From JAGPUQ01 sp036677085 (GTDB lineage: Bacteria; Pseudomonadota; Gammaproteobacteria; Pseudomonadales; Porticoccaceae), in assembly GCA_036677085.1 (NCBI GenBank), contig JAKFFI010000058.1, positions 1-64,000 on the forward strand: a stretch of DNA of 64,000 bases. The letters run 5' to 3'. The notes beneath the pieces are model-generated. The model was not told where the DNA came from. It made no database searches and was given only the letters and a program-made list of their open reading frames with translations. The translations under genes and the position numbers were made by a program. Of this stretch, positions 16,929-26,043 are shown piece after piece. Position 1 is the stretch's first letter. Every line of letters begins with the position of its first letter.

Positions 16929-16944
16929 TGGCACGTGTTTTGCT
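16929..16944 (+). promoter_or_regulatory. Sigma-54 promoter of glnA
   Basis: TGGCAC-GTGTT-TTGCT is a perfect match to the -24/-12 consensus TGGCAC-N5-TTGCW. Transcription should begin near 16956, leaving a leader of about 90 bases before the glnA ATG. The upstream NtrC site and the downstream ntrBC genes support NtrC-dependent activation under nitrogen limitation. Confidence 0.88.
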
Positions 16945-17044
16945 GGGTCGTTTTGCTGAATTGTGCCTGCCTTTGTCGCTTCGGCACGGATTGCCGGCGC
17001 GGCCCCTTGCCATCACTACAGAAAAATCCCTTTGGAGGAGCAGA

Positions 17045-18448
17045 ATGTCAAAGACGTTGGAGTTGATCAAAGAAAGCGAAGCGCGCTGGATTGATCTCCG
17101 TTTCACCGATACCAAGGGCAAGGAGCACCACGTTTCCCTCCCCTCCACCGAGGTCAACGACAGCTTCTTCGAAGACGGCAAAATGTTCGATGGCTCGTCC
17201 ATCTCCGGATGGAAAGGCATCAACGAGTCCGACATGGTGCTGATGCCCGATGACAGCACCGCGATCCTGGATCCATTCACCGACGATGCCACTGTCATCA
17301 TCCGCTGCAACATCGTGGAACCCACCACCATGCTGGGCTACAACCGCGACCCGCGCTCCATCGCCGATCGCGCGCAGGAATACATGCGCGCCACCGGCAT
17401 CGCGGATTCGGTTTTGTTCGGACCCGAACCCGAATTTTTCGTTTTCGACGAAGTGAAATGGGGCGCCAGCATGAGCGGCGCCTTTTACAAAATCGCCTCG
17501 GAAGAGGCCGCCTGGGCGTCTGAACACGACTTCCCGACCGGCAATCGCGGCCATCGCCCCGGCGTCAAGGGCGGTTATTTCCCGGTGCCGCCGGTGGATA
17601 CCCTGCACGACTTGCGCGCCGCCATGTGCGATGCCATGACCAGCATGGGCCTGGTGGTGGAAGTGCATCACCACGAAGTCGCCACCGCCGGCCAGTGCGA
17701 GATCGGCGTAGGGCCGAACACCCTGACCAAGAAGGCCGATGAGGTCCAGATTCTGAAGTACTGCGTCCACAACGTGGCCCACGCCTACGGCAAGACCGCG
17801 ACCTTCATGCCCAAGCCACTGGTCGGCGACAACGGCTCCGGGATGCACTGCCACCAGTCGCTGTCGAAGAACGGCAAGAACATCTTTACCGGCGACGTGT
17901 ATGCAGGTCTGTCGGAAACGGCCCTGTTCTACATCGGCGGAGTCATCAAACACGCGCGCGCCATCAATGCGTTCAGCAACCCGGCCACAAATTCCTACAA
18001 GCGTCTGGTGCCCGGCTACGAAGCGCCGGTGATGCTCGCCTACTCGGCGCGCAACCGCTCTGCCTCGATCCGGATTCCGTTTGTCGCCAATCCCAAGGCG
18101 CGTCGCATTGAAGTACGCTTCCCGGACCCGGTGGCCAACCCTTACCTGGCCTTCACCGCACTGCTGATGGCCGGCCTCGACGGGATCAAGAACAAGATTC
18201 ATCCCGGTGACGCCGCCGACAAGGATCTGTACGACCTGCCCCCCGAAGAAGCCAAGGCGATTCCCACCGTGTGCGGCTCGCTGGAGCAGGCGCTCGCGGC
18301 GCTCGACGCCGACCGCGCGTTCCTGACCGTCGGTGGCGTCATGGACGACGACATGATCGATGCCTACCTCGAGCTCAAGCAGATGGAAGTGGATCGCCTG
18401 CGCATGACCACCCACCCGGTGGAATTCGACATGTATTTCAGCGCCTGA
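17045..18448 (+). CDS. glnA: Glutamine synthetase, type I
   Basis: 467 residues, class GSI-beta. It makes glutamine from glutamate, ammonia and ATP as a dodecamer. KMFDGSSISGW (near 48), the glutamate-binding NGSGMHCHQS (near 265) and RNRSASIRIPF (near 340) are intact. The adenylylation tyrosine is in DLYDLP near residue 397, so activity can be switched by GlnE. GGAGGAG stands 7 bases before the ATG. Control is by the sigma-54 promoter and NtrC site upstream. A strong terminator follows. Confidence 0.97.
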   Translation: MSKTLELIKESEARWIDLRFTDTKGKEHHVSLPSTEVNDSFFEDGKMFDGSSISGWKGINESDMVLMPDDSTAILDPFTDDATVIIRCNIVEPTTMLGYNRDPRSIADRAQEYMRATGIADSVLFGPEPEFFVFDEVKWGASMSGAFYKIASEEAAWASEHDFPTGNRGHRPGVKGGYFPVPPVDTLHDLRAAMCDAMTSMGLVVEVHHHEVATAGQCEIGVGPNTLTKKADEVQILKYCVHNVAHAYGKTATFMPKPLVGDNGSGMHCHQSLSKNGKNIFTGDVYAGLSETALFYIGGVIKHARAINAFSNPATNSYKRLVPGYEAPVMLAYSARNRSASIRIPFVANPKARRIEVRFPDPVANPYLAFTALLMAGLDGIKNKIHPGDAADKDLYDLPPEEAKAIPTVCGSLEQALAALDADRAFLTVGGVMDDDMIDAYLELKQMEVDRLRMTTHPVEFDMYFSA

Positions 18449-18485
18449 GGTAGCAATCGACAGCAGTCATACAGCGCTTGAAAAG

Positions 18486-18512
18486 GCCCGGCTACCCTGC
18501 CGGGCTTTTTTT
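18486..18512 (+). terminator. Intrinsic terminator of glnA
   Basis: GCCCGGC/GCCGGGC stem with a 6-base loop, followed by a run of eight T. Confidence 0.93.
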
Positions 18513-18565
18513 TCGGACTATAATCAGGCTCGACCTCATCCTGTCCAAGCAGGGGGTACGGGACC

Positions 18566-19168
18566 ATGACTCCTCACGCGCCAGCAGCCCCCGGGGTCGG
18601 ACGCCGCCCCGACACCACCAATGCCCTGCGCCGGATCGCAATGATCTGTTGCGCGATCTTGGGTTGCACTACGCTCGCCGCCGGCGCTGATCAGACCATC
18701 TATCGTGTCATCGACGCGCAAGGGAAGGTGTCCTACACCGACACACCACCCAAGGATGGCTCCGCCGAGCCGGTCATCCTCAAGGAGGTAAACACGCAGC
18801 CCGCCATGGATACACGGAAGACCGATGCGCCCGCGGCGGAGGCGGCAGCGACGCCCTACACCCAGATCGAGATCACCAGCCCCGCCAACGACAGCACGGT
18901 ACCGCCGGGACAGCTCAACGTCGTGGTACAGCTCCAGCTGGAACCCGTATTGCAACCCGGCCACAGGGTCCAGTTTTACCTCGACGACAAGCCCCAGGGG
19001 CCGGCGGCGGCCACCACCGCCATCACGCTGGGCGACCTTTATCGGGGCAGCAGATCGATTCATGCAACCGTTGTCGACGCCAACGGCGCCCGGGTGGCGC
19101 AGAGCAACAGCGTAGTAATCCATGTCAAACGCCACTCCGTGAAGAGTCCCCCCTTCCTCAAACGCTGA
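18566..19168 (+). CDS. DUF4124 domain periplasmic protein
   Basis: 200 residues. A hydrophobic stretch (residues 22-40, MICCAILGCTTLAAGA) acts as signal peptide; the ATG at 18641 would give a more conventional N-terminus. The DUF4124 motif IYRVIDAQGKVSYTDTPP follows directly. The second half, after a Pro/Ala linker, reads like a beta-sandwich (ITSPANDSTVPPG...). The role of the family is unknown; its place between glnA and ntrB is conserved in many Gammaproteobacteria as far as I recall. A dyad after its stop may act as terminator. Confidence 0.82.
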   Translation: MTPHAPAAPGVGRRPDTTNALRRIAMICCAILGCTTLAAGADQTIYRVIDAQGKVSYTDTPPKDGSAEPVILKEVNTQPAMDTRKTDAPAAEAAATPYTQIEITSPANDSTVPPGQLNVVVQLQLEPVLQPGHRVQFYLDDKPQGPAAATTAITLGDLYRGSRSIHATVVDANGARVAQSNSVVIHVKRHSVKSPPFLKR

Positions 19169-19179
19169 CCCGCCGCATG

Positions 19180-19198
19180 CCGCACCGGCCTGGTGCGG
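19180..19198 (+). promoter_or_regulatory. NtrC-binding site upstream of ntrB (or terminator stem of the DUF4124 gene)
   Basis: CCGCACC-GGCCT-GGTGCGG is a perfect dyad with the NtrC core GCACC-N5-GGTGC. Its centre is about 103 bases before the predicted start point of the sigma-54 promoter at 19265. The same dyad is followed by TTGTTT, so it could instead, or also, be the stem of a weak intrinsic terminator 11 bases after the DUF4124 stop. Confidence 0.6.
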
Positions 19199-19264
19199 TT
19201 GTTTCAAACGAGGGGCCTGCGATCGGGCACACGCCGCTGCAGCCTGAACGAATTGCAATGAAAT

Positions 19265-19280
19265 TGGCCCAATACTTGCT
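19265..19280 (+). promoter_or_regulatory. Sigma-54 promoter of ntrBC
   Basis: TGGCCC-AATAC-TTGCT differs from the -24/-12 consensus at one position (TGGCAC). The predicted start point near 19292 is 16 bases before the ntrB ATG, leaving room for the Shine-Dalgarno GAGGTGG. Confidence 0.7.
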
Positions 19281-19307
19281 GTTTCGTAGGCTACCCGAGG
19301 TGGCCAA

Positions 19308-20438
19308 ATGCCGATAAGCCAGAGCATTCTCCAGCCGACGCCCGAGCCTCTGTTGTTGGACAACCTGAAAACCGCCGTCCTGGTGCTGGACGCGGACCTG
19401 CATGTCCAGTATCTGAACACGGCGGCCGAAACCCTGCTTGAAGCGAGCGCAAGCCGGTTGCGCGGCGCCCAGTTCGTCAGTTGTTTTGCCGAGCCCGCAC
19501 CTCGACGTGCGTTGCTGCGGCAAGCACTCGACGAGCAGCAGCCCTATACCGAGCGCACGGTCAAACTGATGCTGGTCGATGGGCGCGAAATCACTGTGGA
19601 TTACACGGTGTCACCCATTCAGCGCAAAGCGGAAGCGCTGCTCCTGGTTGAAATGCTGCCCATGGACCGCAGTCTGCGGATCGGCCGGGAACGCGCTCTG
19701 CTGTCCGCGAACGACACCTCGCGCAACCTGATCCGCGGCTTGGCGCACGAGATCAAGAACCCGCTGGGCGGCATCCTGGGCGCCTCCCAGCTGCTGGCCC
19801 AGGAACTGGCCCGCGACGACCTGCGGGAATACACCGATATCATCATCGCCGAAACCGAACGGCTGCGGCAGTTGGTGGATCGCCTGCTCGGCCCCTCGCA
19901 GCCGGCTCAGTTGGCGGCGATCAACATCCACGAAATCACCGAGCGGGTGGCCGCCCTGGTCGAAGCCGAGACCAGCGGGCAATTGCGCATCCAGCGCGAA
20001 TACGATCCCAGTATTCCAGACATCAACGCCGATCGCGGCAAGCTGATACAGGCAACGCTGAATCTGGTGCGCAATGCCATGCAGGCTGTCGAGGCCGCGG
20101 GGCGCATCGCCGACGGCAGTGCCTGCGTGATCCTGCGCACCCGCGTGGTCAATCATTTCACCATCGGCGGACACCAGCACCGCATCGTCTGTCGGCTCGA
20201 TGTCATCGACAACGGGACGGGCGTGCCCGAGGAGATCAGCGACCGCATCTTCTATCCGATGGTCAGCGGGCGCCCCAACGGCACCGGCCTGGGCCTGCCC
20301 ATCGCACAATCCGCCATTCAACTGCATCGAGGCCTCATTGAATGCGACAGCGCGCCGGGTCATACCCGGTTCTCCATTTACCTTCCCATCCAATCAACGC
20401 GCGGAGCGCTGCATGAAGCCGACAATCTGGATCGTTGA
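19308..20438 (+). CDS. ntrB: Nitrogen regulation sensor kinase NtrB
   Basis: 376 residues, soluble (no membrane segment), as usual for NtrB (GlnL). An N-terminal PAS domain (15-120) is followed by the phosphoacceptor His147 in GLAHEIKNPLGG, then HATPase boxes NLVRNAMQA (near 250), DNGTGVPEE and GRPNGTGLGLPIA (near 325). Its kinase/phosphatase balance towards NtrC is set by the PII protein. The ntrC ATG lies 26 bases inside its 3' end. Confidence 0.95.
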   Translation: MPISQSILQPTPEPLLLDNLKTAVLVLDADLHVQYLNTAAETLLEASASRLRGAQFVSCFAEPAPRRALLRQALDEQQPYTERTVKLMLVDGREITVDYTVSPIQRKAEALLLVEMLPMDRSLRIGRERALLSANDTSRNLIRGLAHEIKNPLGGILGASQLLAQELARDDLREYTDIIIAETERLRQLVDRLLGPSQPAQLAAINIHEITERVAALVEAETSGQLRIQREYDPSIPDINADRGKLIQATLNLVRNAMQAVEAAGRIADGSACVILRTRVVNHFTIGGHQHRIVCRLDVIDNGTGVPEEISDRIFYPMVSGRPNGTGLGLPIAQSAIQLHRGLIECDSAPGHTRFSIYLPIQSTRGALHEADNLDR

Positions 20439-21831
20439 TGACGACAAATCCATCCGCTGGGTCATGGAGCGCGCGCTGGAAAAAGCGGATATGACAGTGG
20501 AATGCTTCGAGGATGCCCCAAGCGTTCTCAAGCGCCTGGATCGCGGCTTGCCCGATACCCTGATCAGCGACATTCGCATGCCCGGCATGAGTGGCCTGGA
20601 ACTGCTCGATCGGTTGCGCCGGGAAAATCCCGCCATGCCGGTGATCATCACCACGGCCCACTCCGATCTCGACAGCGCCGTGGCGGCTTATCAGGGCGGC
20701 GCCTTCGAATACCTGCCCAAGCCGTTCAATATCGACGAGCTGGTCTCGGTAACCCGTCGCGCGATCGAGTACGCGCGCGAGAAGAGCATTGCCGCAAAAC
20801 CGATGGAAGCCGAAGTCTCCAAGGAAATCATCGGCGAAGCGCCGGCGATGCAAGAGGTCTTCCGCGCCATCGGTCGACTCTCCCATTCGCACATCACGGT
20901 GTTGATCAACGGTGAATCCGGCACCGGCAAGGAGCTGGTCGCGCGGGCCCTCCATCGCCACAGCCCGCGTCAGGAACAGCCGTTCATTGCGCTGAACATG
21001 GCGGCGATTCCCCATGATTTGATTGAATCGGAGCTGTTCGGCCACGAAAAGGGGGCCTTCACCGGCGCGGCCCAGCGCCGCGTGGGGCGCTTCGAGCAGG
21101 CCGATGGCGGCACTTTGTTCCTGGATGAAATCGGCGACATGCCGGCGGAAGCGCAAACCCGCCTGCTGCGCGTGCTGGCGGACCGCGAGTTCTACCGCGT
21201 CGGCGGCCACACCCCCGTCAAGGTCGATGTCCGGATCATCGCCGCGACCCACCAGAATCTCGAAATCCTGGTGAGCGAACACCGGTTTCGCGAGGACCTG
21301 TTCCATCGCCTGAACGTCATTCGCATCCATCTGCCGCGGCTGTCGGATCGTCGCGAAGACCTTCCGCAACTCATGCAGCACTTCTTCAAGACGTCCGCCG
21401 AGGAGCTCAATGTCGAGCCCAAGATACTGTCCCAGGAAGCCTCTGCATATCTGTGCAGCCTGCCCTGGCCCGGTAACGTGCGACAACTGGAGAACACCTG
21501 CCGCTGGCTGACGGTGATGGCGGCGGGGCGCGAGGTGCTTAAATCCGACCTCCCGCCCGAACTGCTTGCCATCGACACGCCGAGCCCCCGCGCCGCGGGC
21601 GACTGGGAGCAGTCTCTGCGGCGCTGGATCGGCAGTCAGCTTGCCAGCGGGGCGCGTGACATCCTGGCCACGGCGACTCCCGCGTTTGAGCGCGCCGCAA
21701 TCGAGACCGCGCTCGAGTACACCGCCGGCCGCAAGCGCGATGCCGCCGAACTGCTGGGCTGGGGGCGCAACACACTGACCCGGAAAATACAGGAACTGGG
21801 AATTGCGGATGATCGTGACAGCGAGGCCTGA
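20413..21831 (+). CDS. ntrC: Nitrogen regulation response regulator NtrC
   Basis: 472 residues. Receiver domain with phospho-acceptor Asp53 in SDIRMPG, AAA+ sigma-54 activation domain with Walker A GESGTGKE at 167-174 and the sigma-54-contact loop ESELFGHEKGAFTGA, and a C-terminal Fis-type helix-turn-helix (AAELLGWGRNTLTRKIQEL). It activates sigma-54 promoters such as the ones predicted for glnA and ntrB in this window. Coupled to ntrB by a 26-base overlap. Confidence 0.96.
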   Translation: MKPTIWIVDDDKSIRWVMERALEKADMTVECFEDAPSVLKRLDRGLPDTLISDIRMPGMSGLELLDRLRRENPAMPVIITTAHSDLDSAVAAYQGGAFEYLPKPFNIDELVSVTRRAIEYAREKSIAAKPMEAEVSKEIIGEAPAMQEVFRAIGRLSHSHITVLINGESGTGKELVARALHRHSPRQEQPFIALNMAAIPHDLIESELFGHEKGAFTGAAQRRVGRFEQADGGTLFLDEIGDMPAEAQTRLLRVLADREFYRVGGHTPVKVDVRIIAATHQNLEILVSEHRFREDLFHRLNVIRIHLPRLSDRREDLPQLMQHFFKTSAEELNVEPKILSQEASAYLCSLPWPGNVRQLENTCRWLTVMAAGREVLKSDLPPELLAIDTPSPRAAGDWEQSLRRWIGSQLASGARDILATATPAFERAAIETALEYTAGRKRDAAELLGWGRNTLTRKIQELGIADDRDSEA

Positions 21832-21873
21832 CCAGGAGCGCCGGGGCCGGTCAGGCCCTTCAGGGGATTGCCG

Positions 21874-22356
21874 CTACGCGGCGGTTCCTTGCGTTGCGCG
21901 CTGGGCGGCGGCCTGGCGGTACAGCCCGTCGAAATTGACCGGGGGCAGCAACAGGGGAGGAAACCCGCCGCGAAGCGCGGCGCTGTCCACCGCCTCGCGC
22001 GCATAGGGAAAGAGTACCGTTGGGCAATGAATATTCAGCACCTGGGCCAGCTCCGCCTCCTCCAGACCGGAAATCATGAACACACCCGCCTGATGAATTT
22101 CGACCAGATACAGCGTCTGCTCCCCATCCTTCAGGGTGACCGTCAGGGTCAACATCACTTCATAGCGATCCGGTTCCAACCGGCGCACTCCGACGCCCAT
22201 TTCCTGAGCCGCCTGCGCCTGACCTTGCCGCGTGAGCGCATCGGGACCAGCGGGTGCTTCGAAGGACATGTCCTTGATGTAGATCCGCTGAATGGCCATC
22301 TGGGGACCACGATCTGCGGCTGGGTTTCCGGTGCTGGCGTTACTGTCGGATGTCAT
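21874..22356 (-). CDS. secB: Protein-export chaperone SecB
   Basis: 160 residues. SecB holds preproteins unfolded and passes them to SecA. IQRIYIKDMSFEAP near residue 23 and FPYAREAVDSAALRGGFPP near 120 are family signatures. The start overlaps the grxC stop by 4 bases. The order rhodanese-grxC-secB is the common gammaproteobacterial arrangement. Confidence 0.95.
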   Translation of the reverse strand: MTSDSNASTGNPAADRGPQMAIQRIYIKDMSFEAPAGPDALTRQGQAQAAQEMGVGVRRLEPDRYEVMLTLTVTLKDGEQTLYLVEIHQAGVFMISGLEEAELAQVLNIHCPTVLFPYAREAVDSAALRGGFPPLLLPPVNFDGLYRQAAAQRATQGTAA

Positions 22357-22649
22357 GCTTGGGGTTCTCCAGAAGTGTTGGGAGCGACGGTATTGGACGG
22401 GGCCAGTAGCGCGTCGAGCCCGCCCTCGCGCTCTAGGGCCAGCAGATCGGTAAACCCGCCGACGTGATAATCATCAATCCAGATTTGTGGGACCGTGTCA
22501 CGGCCGCTGCGCTCTTCCACCTCGCGGCGCAGGGCCTTGTTCCCGTCGACCGCGATATCCTCGAATGCCACGCCGCGCTGGCGCAGGAACAAGCGCGCCC
22601 CGACACAGTAGGGGCAGATGCGGGTACCGTAAAGCACCACGGAAGGCAT
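22353..22649 (-). CDS. grxC: Glutaredoxin 3
   Basis: 98 residues from the ATG at 22647-22649, which is coupled to the preceding stop (TGATG). The redox centre CPYC is at residues 12-15 and the glutathione-binding TVPQIWID and GGFTDL follow. It reduces disulfides and mixed disulfides with glutathione. The open frame extends 11 codons upstream, but that part overlaps the rhodanese gene and is not needed. Confidence 0.94.
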   Translation of the reverse strand: MPSVVLYGTRICPYCVGARLFLRQRGVAFEDIAVDGNKALRREVEERSGRDTVPQIWIDDYHVGGFTDLLALEREGGLDALLAPSNTVAPNTSGEPQA

Positions 22650-23065
22650 CAGGACACCACCGGCAGGCTCTGGCCCTGCCACTCGGCCATGCCACCGCGC
22701 AAACGCTGTACCTTGAAGCCAGCGCGTCGCAAGGTGCGTCCCGCGCTCGCGGCCTGCTGCCCGAGTTTGTCGACAACAATCACGATGCGATCGCGTGCGG
22801 ACTCCAGTTCAGCCAGACGCGTATTGAGCTGGGCAAAGGGAATGTTGATCGCCAGATTGATATGCCCGGACTGATACTCTTTGGCATCGCGAATATCGAC
22901 CAGCAGGGCCTCACCGGCGTTGAGCAGGCGCGTGACGTCATGCACCGACAACTGCTTCCCGGCCTTGAAGTGTTCCGTCACCGCGAACAGGTAGACCAGC
23001 GCCAGAAACAGACTGACCAGAAGCCACTGCTCGCTGATAAACACCAGTAAATTCGCCACCCGCAA
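22649..23065 (-). CDS. Membrane-anchored rhodanese-like protein without the catalytic cysteine
   Basis: 138 residues: one N-terminal membrane span (about 8-28), then a single rhodanese domain (LLVDIRDAKEYQSGHI near 55; RLRGGMAEWQ at the end), the layout of E. coli YibN. The active-site loop, normally with a Cys in a VVxCxxG-like turn, reads IVIVVDKLGQQA, and no cysteine is present anywhere near it. Sulfurtransferase activity is therefore unlikely; a binding role is more plausible. First gene of the grxC-secB unit. Confidence 0.88.
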   Translation of the reverse strand: MRVANLLVFISEQWLLVSLFLALVYLFAVTEHFKAGKQLSVHDVTRLLNAGEALLVDIRDAKEYQSGHINLAINIPFAQLNTRLAELESARDRIVIVVDKLGQQAASAGRTLRRAGFKVQRLRGGMAEWQGQSLPVVS

Positions 23066-23225
23066 CCTCGTTACGCCGCCGTCGACTGAACGGCGGCGTA
23101 GTATACACAGGCACTTCGCACCCCGCTGTCTCGGTCAACGCCGCCTGGCCAAATAGTTTTTCCGATCCCGAGCCAGTACCATGATGCCCTTTTTCCACCA
23201 TCCCCCACAGGGCGGTATCCCGCAG

Positions 23226-24800
23226 ATGGAAAATGGCAAACGTCCCACCGTTTTGCTGATCCTGGACGGCTGGGGGCACAGTGAGGCCAGCGACCATAAC
23301 GCGCTCCGCGCGGCGCGCATCCCCGTCTGGAATGGGCTCTGGTCGCGCTGCCCCCATACCCTGGTTTCGGGCTCCGGTCTCGACGTCGGGTTGCCCGACG
23401 GCCAGATGGGCAACTCGGAAGTCGGCCACATGACGCTGGGTTCTGGCCGGGTTTTGTACCAGAACTTCACCCGCATCAATGCCGCGCTCGCCAGCGGCGA
23501 GTTCGACGCCAACCCGGTCTACGGCGCGGCGATCGAGCGCGCCATCGCGGCAGGCGGCGCGGTGCATGTGCTGGGACTGCTGTCTCCGGGCGGGGTCCAC
23601 AGCCACGAAGAGCATCTCCGGGCCGCCGTTGCGCTGGCGGCAAAACGTGGTGCGAAACACGTTTATCTGCACGCCTGCCTGGACGGCAGGGATACCCCGC
23701 CACGCAGTGCCGAAGCGTCCCTGCAGCGCACCCAGGCCATGTTTGCGGCACTCGGCTGCGGGCGCATCGCGTCGATCTGCGGCCGCTACTACGCCATGGA
23801 TCGGGACAATCGCTGGGATCGCACCGAGCGCGCCTACGACATGCTGACCGCGGCAACGGCGCCGTTTCGGGAAGCCGATCCGATCAGCGCACTGCGCGCC
23901 GCCTACGCGCGCGGCGAAAACGACGAATTCGTGCAGCCCACCCTGGTACAAGGCCCCGATGAAGCGGCGGCGCCGATTCGCACGGGCGACGCGGTGATCT
24001 TCATGAACTTCCGGCCCGACCGCGCGCGCCAGCTTACGCGAGCACTGGTCGAACCGAATTTCACCGGATTCGAGCGCAAGCAGTGGCCAAAGGTGAGCGA
24101 TTTTGTCACCACCACCGAGTACGAAGCGGGCCTGCCGGTGCACTGTGCCTTTCCACCGGTGTCGCTCGCCAACACTCTGGGCGAGTATCTGGCGAACCTG
24201 GGGAAAACCCAGCTCCGCATCGCCGAGACCGAGAAATACGCCCATGTGACCTTCTTTTTCAGTGGCGGTCGCGAAGCCTGCTATCCGGGGGAGGAGCGCA
24301 TCCTGATTCCGTCGCCTCAGGTGGCGACCTACGATCTCAAACCCGAAATGAGCGCGTTCGAGGTTACCGACAAGCTGGTCGAAGCCATTGTCGAACGCCG
24401 TTTTGACTTGATCGTGTGCAATTTCGCCAACGGCGACATGGTCGGCCACACGGGGATCTTTGCCGCCGCCGTACGGGCCGCAGAGGCCGTCGACATCTGT
24501 ATCGGGCGCATTGTCGCCGCACTGGAGACGGTCCAGGGCCAATGCCTGATCACCGCCGATCACGGCAACCTGGAGCTGATGGAGGAAAACGGCCAGCCGC
24601 TTACCTCCCACACCACGCTGCCGGTGCCCCTGGTCTATGTCGGTCCCCGGAACATCGCCCTGGCCGCAGGCGGCACGCTGGCCGATGTCGCACCGACCCT
24701 GCTGGCGCTGATGGATCTCCCGCCACCGATGGAAATGACTGGCCACTCGCTGCTGGTCGCGGATTCCGGCGAGCCCCGGAGCGCGCGAGCGCGGGGGTGA
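23226..24800 (+). CDS. gpmI: 2,3-bisphosphoglycerate-independent phosphoglycerate mutase
   Basis: 524 residues from ATG 23226, which matches the family; an in-frame ATG at 23181 would add 15 residues. The enzyme interconverts 2- and 3-phosphoglycerate with two Mn ions. LLILDGWG near residue 10, the phospho-serine S64 in GNSEVGHMTLGSG, and the metal-binding ITADHGNLE near 440 are present. Its stop overlaps the GTG start of envC. Confidence 0.95.
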   Translation: MENGKRPTVLLILDGWGHSEASDHNALRAARIPVWNGLWSRCPHTLVSGSGLDVGLPDGQMGNSEVGHMTLGSGRVLYQNFTRINAALASGEFDANPVYGAAIERAIAAGGAVHVLGLLSPGGVHSHEEHLRAAVALAAKRGAKHVYLHACLDGRDTPPRSAEASLQRTQAMFAALGCGRIASICGRYYAMDRDNRWDRTERAYDMLTAATAPFREADPISALRAAYARGENDEFVQPTLVQGPDEAAAPIRTGDAVIFMNFRPDRARQLTRALVEPNFTGFERKQWPKVSDFVTTTEYEAGLPVHCAFPPVSLANTLGEYLANLGKTQLRIAETEKYAHVTFFFSGGREACYPGEERILIPSPQVATYDLKPEMSAFEVTDKLVEAIVERRFDLIVCNFANGDMVGHTGIFAAAVRAAEAVDICIGRIVAALETVQGQCLITADHGNLELMEENGQPLTSHTTLPVPLVYVGPRNIALAAGGTLADVAPTLLALMDLPPPMEMTGHSLLVADSGEPRSARARG

Positions 24801-25912
24801 AACGCGTTGCGCTCGCCTGGTGCCTTGCCAGCCTCGCCGCGGGTGCGGCCGCCGGGGACGATGCCGGCAAATTGCAGAAACTGCGCGGCGAGATCGGCGC
24901 TCGCGAGCAACGCGTTCAACAAACCGACGTCGAGCGGGCCGCGCTGGAGGACCAACTCCAGAACGCAGAGACCAGTCTGGCCGAGTTGCGCGAGCGCCAC
25001 ACCCGCCTCGCCCAGCGCGTCGCCGCCGGGGAGACGGAACTGAGCGCCCTGGGCAAGCAGCGGGCGGCGCTCCAGCAGACCGCGACACAACAGTTACAGC
25101 GCCTCGCTGCCGACGCCGCGCTGGCTTACCGGCTCGGACGCAGTGAACCCCTGAAAATGCTGCTCAACATGGAGGATCCCCAGCAGGCTCACCGCATGAC
25201 GACCTATTACGGTCGTTTTCTTGCCGCGCGCGCCGGACAGCTGACGCGCTACCAGACCAGCCTTCAGGAACTTGACGCCGCCACCGCCGCCGTCGCGGCG
25301 CGCCAGGCGCGGCTGGAGGCCGACCGCGTCGCCCTGAGCGATGTCCTGCGTCAGCAGCAAACACAGCAGGCAGGACGACGCGAGGCCATGGCAGCACTCG
25401 CGCGCGACCTGAAGGATGAACGCACACGGCTGGCTCAGCTGAAAGTCGAGGAGCGGCGTCTGCAGGAAGTACTCGATCAGCTGGCCCGCGGTACCAACCC
25501 GGACAGCGACGGTCCGTTCGCGAAGCAGGCCGGGAAACTGCCGTGGCCGGTAAATGGCAAGCCGCGCAATCGCTTCGGCGCCAGTCGTGCCAGCGCATTA
25601 CCCTGGACCGGCTGGATGATCGACGTCCAGGAAGGCAGTGAAGTCCATGCCATCCACGCCGGCACCGTGGTGTTCGCGGACTATCTGCGCGGTCAAGGAC
25701 AGCTCCTCATCGTCGATCACGGGGGTGGTTATCTCAGCCTTTATGCGCACAATCAGGTCCTTCTCAAGGGTACCGGTGCGCGGGTACAGGGCGGCGAGGT
25801 CATTGCCCGCGCCGGATCGAGCGGCGGCCTGGAGCGCAGTGCGCTCTATTTCGAGATCCGGCATGGCGGAAAAACCCTGGACCCGGCAGCCTGGCTGCGC
25901 AAGCGGAGTTAA
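24797..25912 (+). CDS. envC: Murein hydrolase activator EnvC
   Basis: 371 residues from a GTG at 24797 that overlaps the gpmI stop (GTGA). A signal peptide (residues 1-19, ending AAAG) is followed by a long coiled coil (about 22-230) and a C-terminal LytM domain. The first metal ligand motif HxGxD is missing (GWMIDVQEG), so the LytM fold is degenerate and non-hydrolytic, as in E. coli EnvC, which activates amidases AmiA/AmiB at the division site. SLYFEI-type ending (ALYFEIRHGGKTLDP) is typical. Confidence 0.92.
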   Translation: MKRVALAWCLASLAAGAAAGDDAGKLQKLRGEIGAREQRVQQTDVERAALEDQLQNAETSLAELRERHTRLAQRVAAGETELSALGKQRAALQQTATQQLQRLAADAALAYRLGRSEPLKMLLNMEDPQQAHRMTTYYGRFLAARAGQLTRYQTSLQELDAATAAVAARQARLEADRVALSDVLRQQQTQQAGRREAMAALARDLKDERTRLAQLKVEERRLQEVLDQLARGTNPDSDGPFAKQAGKLPWPVNGKPRNRFGASRASALPWTGWMIDVQEGSEVHAIHAGTVVFADYLRGQGQLLIVDHGGGYLSLYAHNQVLLKGTGARVQGGEVIARAGSSGGLERSALYFEIRHGGKTLDPAAWLRKRS

Positions 25913-26043
25913 CCGGCCGCCCGGCTCCGCCCATCACCGCTACCGGGCATGACACACTGTTATGATTGCCGCGCGCAGCCGCTCAGTGCTGACCGACCGA
26001 GCGGTGCGCCTTGCCGGATTTGCGTACCGAGGACCCCGATGTC

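Noticed and set aside
22938..25088. 716-codon open frame on the minus strand
   Set aside because: It is antisense to gpmI and the start of envC, both clearly recognised.
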